A stretch of DNA of 5,878 nt. It comes from an uncultured Clostridia bacterium (GTDB lineage Bacteria; Bacillota; Clostridia; Oscillospirales; CAG-272). Shown piece by piece: positions 1-4,135 of this stretch. The stretch's first letter is position 1. Each line of letters starts with the position of its first letter. The notes beneath the pieces were generated by a model. That model saw nothing but the letters and a program-made list of their open reading frames with translations, was not told where the DNA came from and did no database searches. The translations under genes and the position numbers were made by a program. The stretch is from the NCBI GenBank assembly GCA_937914815.1, contig CALDMI010000287.1, forward strand, positions 1 to 5,878. Reading direction: 5' to 3'.

Positions 1-35
1 TATCAATCGGCGACCTACTTTCAATTTGATTTCTC
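1..35. other. Unassigned sequence upstream of phosphorylase homology break
   Basis: These bases do not encode the residues expected just before the PLGKAVGN motif of pyrimidine-nucleoside phosphorylases, where family members usually have a Met-Asp-Gln-Pro context. In the phosphorylase reading frame there is a TGA stop at 27-29, and recognisable homology starts at the Pro codon at 36. The stretch is more AT-rich than what follows. It could be the far side of a deletion or insertion junction, or a contig-join artefact. It is too short to identify. Confidence 0.5.
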
Positions 36-623
36 CCACTCGGCAAGGCGGTCGGCAACATTTCCGAGGTCAAGGAAGCTATTGCGACGCTCCGCGGAGA
101 GGGGGAAAGTGACCTTCGCGAGGTGTGTCTGTCCCTCTCCGCCGCGATGCTCCACTTGGCGCTCGGTCTCACGGCTGAAGACGCGAGGAGGAAAGCGGAG
201 GAGACTCTCACCTCCGGGGCGGCGTATCGCAAGTTCTGCGAATGGATAGAGACGCAGGGAGGCGACGCGACGCTCTGCACCCACCCGGAGAAGTTCCCCG
301 AAGCAAAATACCGGCGCGAGGTCAAAGCCGCGCGCGGCGGGTACATAACGCATATGGACACCGAGAGAATAGGTCTCACGGGCGTGACGCTCGGCGCGGG
401 TAGGGCGAGAAAAGAGGACGCAATAGACCTCACCGCCGGGATAAGTATAGAGAAAAAGCGCGGCGATTTGGTCTCTGTTGGTGACACTCTCGCGGTGCTC
501 TTCACCTCCGACGAGAGCCGGCTCTCTGCCGCGGAGGCGGAGTATCTCGCCGCAATTGAGATAGGCGACAAGGCGCCCGGGCACATTCCGCTCGTATACA
601 GGATGATAACCTCCGAGGAGTAA
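30..623 (+). CDS. pdp: Pyrimidine-nucleoside phosphorylase, C-terminal part (5' truncated)
   Basis: The enzyme family cleaves uridine, thymidine and deoxyuridine with phosphate, giving free base plus (deoxy)ribose-1-phosphate, in cytoplasmic pyrimidine salvage. About 195 residues are readable from Pro at 36 to the TAA at 621-623. They begin with the family motif PLGKAVGN, followed by the helical region ending in QGGDAT (about 261-278), which is typical of Pdp/DeoA proteins. The C-terminal PYNP domain starts around GGYITHMDTERIG (from 336) and includes GAGRARKEDAIDLTAGI. Full-length members are about 430-440 residues, so roughly the first 240 are absent, including the glycine-rich phosphate-binding region. 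An in-frame TGA at 27-29 means the gene is not simply cut by the window edge: either it is a remnant or the sequence is chimeric at about 35. A GTG at 123 could serve as a fallback start, but no convincing Shine-Dalgarno site precedes it. Family assignment is firm; whether a working enzyme is made is doubtful. Confidence 0.85.
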   Translation, partial: FLPLGKAVGNISEVKEAIATLRGEGESDLREVCLSLSAAMLHLALGLTAEDARRKAEETLTSGAAYRKFCEWIETQGGDATLCTHPEKFPEAKYRREVKAARGGYITHMDTERIGLTGVTLGAGRARKEDAIDLTAGISIEKKRGDLVSVGDTLAVLFTSDESRLSAAEAEYLAAIEIGDKAPGHIPLVYRMITSEE

Positions 624-629
624 ATTTTT

Positions 630-658
630 CATATTTCGATATGCGGCGGACATCCGCC
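630..658 (+). other. Two adjacent intercistronic hairpins before udk
   Basis: The 52-base gap between the phosphorylase stop and the uridine kinase start holds two back-to-back perfect inverted repeats. The first is CATAT (630-634), loop TTCG, ATATG (639-643). The second is GGCGG (645-649), loop ACAT, CCGCC (654-658). No T-run follows the second stem, so this is not a classical terminator. The kinase Shine-Dalgarno site GGAAGG (661-666) starts three bases later. A role in mRNA processing, stability or control of translation is inference. Confidence 0.45.
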
Positions 659-675
659 CGGGAAGGCAAACAAAA

Positions 676-1311
676 ATGGCAGAAATAACGGTAATCGGCA
701 TAGCGGGCGGCACGGGAAGCGGCAAAACCACCCTCGCAAAAAACATCGCCGCCTGCTTTGAGGAGCGGATAAGTCTCCTCCGGCACGACGACTACTACAA
801 GGCGCACGACGAGCTCACATACGAGGAGCGCGCGGCGCTCAACTACGACCACCCGAACGCCTTTGACACCTCCCTCCTCTGCGAGCACATACGGCGGCTC
901 AAAGCCGGGGAGGACATAGAGTCCCCGGTCTATGACTACACCGTCCATAACCGCGCGAAAGAGACGAGAACCGTACACGCCTCCCCGGTAATCCTCCTTG
1001 AGGGGATACTTATATTTGAAAATGAGGAGCTCCGTAATCTTCTTGATATGAAGATATTTGTCGACACGGACGCGGACGTGCGCATAGTGCGACGGATTGT
1101 GCGCGATGTCAAAAAGCGCGCACGCACACTCGACTCGATAGTCGAGCAGTACTTAACTACGGTAAAGCCGATGCACGAGGCGTTTGTCGAGCCGTCGAAA
1201 AAGTACGCCGACATAATCATCCCTGAGGGTGGGAAGAACCCCGTCGCCTACGGAATGATTATCGACAAGATAGAAAAGCACCTCAAATCTTCGGAAAAGA
1301 CGGAGGACTGA
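676..1311 (+). CDS. udk: Uridine kinase (uridine/cytidine kinase)
   Basis: A 211-residue cytoplasmic P-loop kinase that phosphorylates uridine and cytidine to UMP and CMP (EC 2.7.1.48), the kinase step of pyrimidine salvage. The Walker A motif GGTGSGKT is at residues 11-18. Family blocks follow in order: HDDYYK (about 37-42), NYDHP, PVYDY, the EGIL strand end, DTDADVR, and the RRIVRDVKKRARTLDS lid segment. The C-terminal signature EPSKKYADIIIPEGGKN closely matches that of E. coli Udk. Length is normal for the family (about 205-215). The ATG start is supported by GGAAGG at 661-666, nine bases upstream. It lies 52 bases after the phosphorylase fragment, and its TGA stop is immediately followed by the ATG of the TetR gene, so all three probably share a transcript ending at the terminator near 1920. 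Related phosphoribulokinase-like proteins are the only alternative, and the signatures favour uridine kinase. Confidence 0.96.
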   Translation: MAEITVIGIAGGTGSGKTTLAKNIAACFEERISLLRHDDYYKAHDELTYEERAALNYDHPNAFDTSLLCEHIRRLKAGEDIESPVYDYTVHNRAKETRTVHASPVILLEGILIFENEELRNLLDMKIFVDTDADVRIVRRIVRDVKKRARTLDSIVEQYLTTVKPMHEAFVEPSKKYADIIIPEGGKNPVAYGMIIDKIEKHLKSSEKTED

Positions 1312-1875
1312 ATGGCGAATTTCACCGAACAGGCAATCAAAACGGCATTTATGAAGTTACTCTCCGAGAAGCCGCTCTCGCAGATAAGCGTGAGAATGAT
1401 AGCCGAGGAGTGCGGGATAAACCGCAACTCATTCTACTATCACTTCCGGGACATACCAGACCTCATGGAGGCGATAGTCAGGGAGGACACGGAGGAGCTG
1501 ATAGCGAGGTACCCGACGGTCGACTCGCTCGGCGAATGTATCGGATCACTGCTCTCCCGGCTCACCGAGGAGCGGCGGGCTATTCTTCATATATATAATT
1601 CCGTCAACCGGGACATATACGAGCGGTATCTCATGAAGATAACCGATTATATAGCGAGGAAGTACATCATCACGGCATTCGGCAAGGTGGACGGCGTCTC
1701 CGACGATGACAGGGAGACGACGATAAGCATCGTCCGCTCTGCCCTCTTCGGTCTCTCGTTTGACTGGATAATGGGAGGCATGGACGAGGACGCGGGGCGC
1801 CGCGTCAGGCGGATAACCGAGGTATGCTCCGGTCTCTCGGACGACATAATAAAGAGAATACAGAGTACGCGCTGA
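1312..1875 (+). CDS. TetR/AcrR-family transcriptional regulator (DhaS-like)
   Basis: A 187-residue predicted DNA-binding regulator. The N-terminal TetR helix-turn-helix spans about residues 8-54: helix 2 is in SVRMIAEECG (26-35) and the recognition helix in INRNSFYYHF (36-45). The NRxxFYYHF form is typical of the DhaS-like subgroup. The rest (about 60-187) is all-helical and variable, as expected of the ligand-binding and dimerisation domain. It resembles the short TetR C-terminal type seen in many Firmicutes, including a hydrophobic SIVRSALFGLSFDWIMGGM segment. The ATG abuts the uridine kinase TGA (TGAATG), with GGAGG at 1302-1306 inside the upstream gene, indicating translational coupling. 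A strong terminator follows. The gene next door encodes an MMPL transporter with its own promoter; TetR proteins commonly repress adjacent exporters, so this is the likely target. Ligand and operator are unknown. Confidence 0.93.
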   Translation: MANFTEQAIKTAFMKLLSEKPLSQISVRMIAEECGINRNSFYYHFRDIPDLMEAIVREDTEELIARYPTVDSLGECIGSLLSRLTEERRAILHIYNSVNRDIYERYLMKITDYIARKYIITAFGKVDGVSDDDRETTISIVRSALFGLSFDWIMGGMDEDAGRRVRRITEVCSGLSDDIIKRIQSTR

Positions 1876-1888
1876 CGGCGCGGAATTT

Positions 1889-1920
1889 TAGGCAATCGCA
1901 CGGCGGTTGCCTATTTTTTT
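1889..1920 (+). terminator. Rho-independent terminator after the udk-tetR unit
   Basis: The arms TAGGCAATCGC (1889-1899) and GCGGTTGCCTA (1903-1913) form an 11-bp stem with one G-T wobble and a three-base ACG loop. Seven consecutive T (1914-1920) follow directly. It starts 13 bases after the TetR stop codon. Placement and structure are textbook, and it separates the left unit from the transporter unit. Confidence 0.94.
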
Positions 1921-1943
1921 GTCACTCCGCTAAAAACTGCATA

Positions 1944-1972
1944 TTTCTTTTTCTCCGGAGAGCGGTTATAAT
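1944..1972 (+). promoter_or_regulatory. Putative sigma-A promoter of the MMPL operon
   Basis: A perfect -10 hexamer TATAAT lies at 1967-1972. A -35 at the usual 17-base spacing would be TTTCTT (1944-1949), a poor match that fits a promoter that is weak or activator-assisted. Transcription would begin near 1979, leaving a leader of about 28 bases that carries the AAAAGGAG ribosome site. The element sits directly after the terminator of the preceding unit, where a new promoter is needed. Confidence 0.55.
1952..1961. promoter_or_regulatory. 10-bp palindrome in promoter spacer, possible operator
   Basis: TCTCCGGAGA is a perfect 10-bp palindrome placed between the proposed -35 and -10 elements, where a bound repressor would block RNA polymerase. 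It is a candidate half or core of a binding site for the adjacent TetR protein. TetR operators are usually longer (about 15-30 bp), and CTCCGGAG-like strings are common in this genome's coding sequence, so this is weak evidence. Confidence 0.3.
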
Positions 1973-1990
1973 GTCGTCCAGTGAAACGAA

Positions 1991-1998
1991 AAAAGGAG
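1991..1998 (+). promoter_or_regulatory. Shine-Dalgarno site deciding the MMPL start
   Basis: AAAAGGAG lies eight bases before the ATG at 2007 and selects it over the in-frame ATG at 1971. The upstream ATG overlaps the TATAAT box and would add a hydrophilic stretch before the first membrane helix. Confidence 0.8.
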
Positions 1999-2006
1999 TG
2001 AACCTG

Positions 2007-4133
2007 ATGAAATTTTCAAGAGGGGTGGTAAAATACCGCCTCTTAATCATTATCCTCTGCGCCGTCCTCATGGTGCCCGCGGCGTTTGGGGCTGTCAACA
2101 CGCGGATAAACTACGACATGCTGAACTATCTGCCGGAGGACATGGACACCGTCATAGGTCAGAATGAGCTGCTTAAAGACTTCGGCAAAGGAGCATTTTC
2201 ATTCATTGTCGCGGAGGATATGCCCGACCGGGATGTCGCCGCCCTGACCGCAAGGCTCCGCGAAATTGAGCACGTCGACACGGTGCTCTGGTACGACAGC
2301 TTCGCCGACATATCCGTGCCGAAAGAAATCCTGCCGGACGAGATATACGACGCCTTCAACTCCGGGGACGCGACGCTCATCGCCGTGTTCTTCGACACCT
2401 CGACCTCCGCAGACGAGACGATGGACGCGATACGCGCGGTGAGAAGCGCCGCAGGCAAGCAGTGCTTCGTCTCCGGAATGTCCGCCCTCGTCACAGACCT
2501 CAAGGACCTGTGCGAGCGGGAGGAGCCGATATATGTAACGATAGCCGTCCTCCTCGCGCTCGTCGCGATGGTGATATTCCTCGACGGCTGGCTCGTGCCG
2601 TTTGTATTCCTCCTCTCAATAGGAATGATGATAGTCCTGAACCTCGGAACAAACTGGTTCTTCGGCGAGATATCCTACATAACGAAGGCGCTCTCAGCCG
2701 TTTTGCAGCTCGCGGTCACGATGGACTACTCTATATTCCTCTGGCACAGCTACAACTCCATGCGCGAGAAGTACCCGGATGACAGGAACGAGGCAATGGC
2801 ACAGGCGATAAACGAAACCCTCGTCTCGGTCGTCGGCTCCTCGCTCACGACCGTTGCGGGCTTCATAGCCCTGTGCTTTATGACCTTTACCCTCGGGCGC
2901 GACCTCGGTCTCGTTATGGCAAAGGGCGTCGTCCTCGGGGTCATCGGCTGCGTCACCCTCCTGCCCTCGCTTATACTTTTACTCGACAAGCCCCTGCAGA
3001 AAACGAAGCACCGCGCGATACTCCCGGATATGCACAAAGTCGCGGGCTTAATTACAAAGAAATTCCCGATATTCCTTGTGATATTTGCCCTGCTCGTCGC
3101 CCCGTTTTTCTACTGCTATCAGAAGACCAATGACGAGGTCTACTATGACATGGGAGAATGTCTGCCGAAGGACATGGAATATGTCGTAGCGAACTCCAAG
3201 CTCTCCGAGGAATTTGACATTGCGTCAACGCACATGGTGCTCGTCGACGCGACGCTCCCCTCCCGGTCTGTCCGCTCCATGATCTCCGAAATGGAAAAGG
3301 TCGACGGGGTCAAGTATGTCCTCGGGCTCGAGTCTCTTGTCGGCTCGTCAATCCCGGAGGAGATAATCCCCGAGAGCATAATAAAGGTGCTGAAAAGCGA
3401 CCGCTGGGAGCTGCTTCTCATCAATTCAAGCTACAAGGTAGCCTCCGACAGTGTGAACGGGCAGATAACCGAGCTCAACAACATAATAAAGCGGTATGAC
3501 CCACACGGCATGCTGATAGGCGAGGCGCCCTGTATGAAAGATATGATAGAGACCACGGGACACGACTTCCAGGTTGTCAACATCATATCGATAGCCGCAA
3601 TCTTCCTTATTATCTTCTTTGTTGAGAAGAGCCTTACTCTTCCCTTTATACTTATAGCCGTGATAGAGACGGCGATATTCATAAACCTCGGAATCCCGCA
3701 CATAGCCGGACAGTCGCTCCCGTTCATTGCCCCGATATGTATAAGCACAATCCAGCTCGGCGCTACGGTCGACTATGCGATACTCATGACGACGAGATAC
3801 AAGCAGGCGAGAATATCCGGCATAGGTAAGCGCGAGTCGGTCACCTCTGCACTCGCGGAGTCTATCCCCTCGATAATCGTCTCCGGCATGGGGCTCTTCG
3901 CCGCTACATTCGGCGTCGCGCTCTATTCCGACATCGACATAATAAGCTCCATGTGCATGCTCATGGCGCGCGGCGCACTCGTCTCAATGGCGTGCGTCAT
4001 ATTCATTCTGCCCGCTCTCCTCATGCTATGTGACGGGGGGATATGCAGAACGACGCTCGGCATGACGAAAATATACGAAAAGAAAAGCAACCCGGCAAAG
4101 CCGGAAAACAGCGAAAAAGGAGAAAATGCATAA
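2007..4133 (+). CDS. MMPL-family RND transporter
   Basis: A 708-residue inner-membrane exporter of the RND superfamily, MMPL/HpnN-like branch, which typically moves lipids or other hydrophobic compounds using the proton gradient. The layout is two similar halves, each with one helix, a large extracytoplasmic loop and five helices. In the first half TM1 is about 12-30, the loop about 31-176 and TM2-6 about 177-326. In the second half TM7 is about 353-371, the loop about 372-522 and TM8-12 about 523-675. Each half has the Asp-Tyr pair of the MmpL proton relay, D240-Y241 in TM4 and D589-Y590 in TM10. The RND-type SSLTTVAGF motif is at 278-286. The loops start with matching blocks (YDM...LPxDM at 36-46 and 380-390), showing an internal duplication. 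The tail (about 688-708) is short, charged and cytoplasmic. The start is set by AAAAGGAG at 1991-1998. Its TAA overlaps the next ATG (TAATG), so the downstream heptad protein is translationally coupled. Substrate is unknown. Confidence 0.94.
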   Translation: MKFSRGVVKYRLLIIILCAVLMVPAAFGAVNTRINYDMLNYLPEDMDTVIGQNELLKDFGKGAFSFIVAEDMPDRDVAALTARLREIEHVDTVLWYDSFADISVPKEILPDEIYDAFNSGDATLIAVFFDTSTSADETMDAIRAVRSAAGKQCFVSGMSALVTDLKDLCEREEPIYVTIAVLLALVAMVIFLDGWLVPFVFLLSIGMMIVLNLGTNWFFGEISYITKALSAVLQLAVTMDYSIFLWHSYNSMREKYPDDRNEAMAQAINETLVSVVGSSLTTVAGFIALCFMTFTLGRDLGLVMAKGVVLGVIGCVTLLPSLILLLDKPLQKTKHRAILPDMHKVAGLITKKFPIFLVIFALLVAPFFYCYQKTNDEVYYDMGECLPKDMEYVVANSKLSEEFDIASTHMVLVDATLPSRSVRSMISEMEKVDGVKYVLGLESLVGSSIPEEIIPESIIKVLKSDRWELLLINSSYKVASDSVNGQITELNNIIKRYDPHGMLIGEAPCMKDMIETTGHDFQVVNIISIAAIFLIIFFVEKSLTLPFILIAVIETAIFINLGIPHIAGQSLPFIAPICISTIQLGATVDYAILMTTRYKQARISGIGKRESVTSALAESIPSIIVSGMGLFAATFGVALYSDIDIISSMCMLMARGALVSMACVIFILPALLMLCDGGICRTTLGMTKIYEKKSNPAKPENSEKGENA

Positions 4134-4135
4134 TG
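4119..4135 (+). promoter_or_regulatory. TAATG stop-start overlap with upstream ribosome site
   Basis: GGAG at 4119-4122, inside the last codons of the transporter gene, lies ten bases before the ATG at 4133-4135. That ATG shares one base with the transporter TAA at 4131-4133. This geometry supports re-initiation by the same ribosomes and near-matched production of the two proteins. The ATG at 4126 is out of frame and reads only a short peptide. Confidence 0.75.

Noticed and set aside
645..658. GC-rich hairpin as a terminator after the phosphorylase
   Set aside because: No T-run follows on the + strand, and none follows in the reverse direction. The kinase ribosome site comes immediately after.
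21..746. 241-residue open frame on the minus strand
   Set aside because: It lies antisense to the phosphorylase and uridine kinase, both with strong family motifs. It has no recognisable domain and is rich in Arg, Pro and Gly, as expected for a shadow in GC-rich coding DNA.
502..978. 158-residue minus-strand open frame across the phosphorylase-udk gap
   Set aside because: It covers the udk start region with no sensible ribosome site, and its composition fits an antisense shadow.
1824..2006. Longer N-terminus for the transporter
   Set aside because: The extension would run through the terminator and promoter and overlap the TetR gene. The added residues are not transporter-like, and AAAAGGAG clearly marks the ATG at 2007. 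The ATG at 1971 lies in the TATAAT box.
4126..4128. Alternative ATG for the heptad protein
   Set aside because: It is in a different frame and gives only a short peptide with no signal sequence. The ATG at 4133 opens the 582-codon frame.
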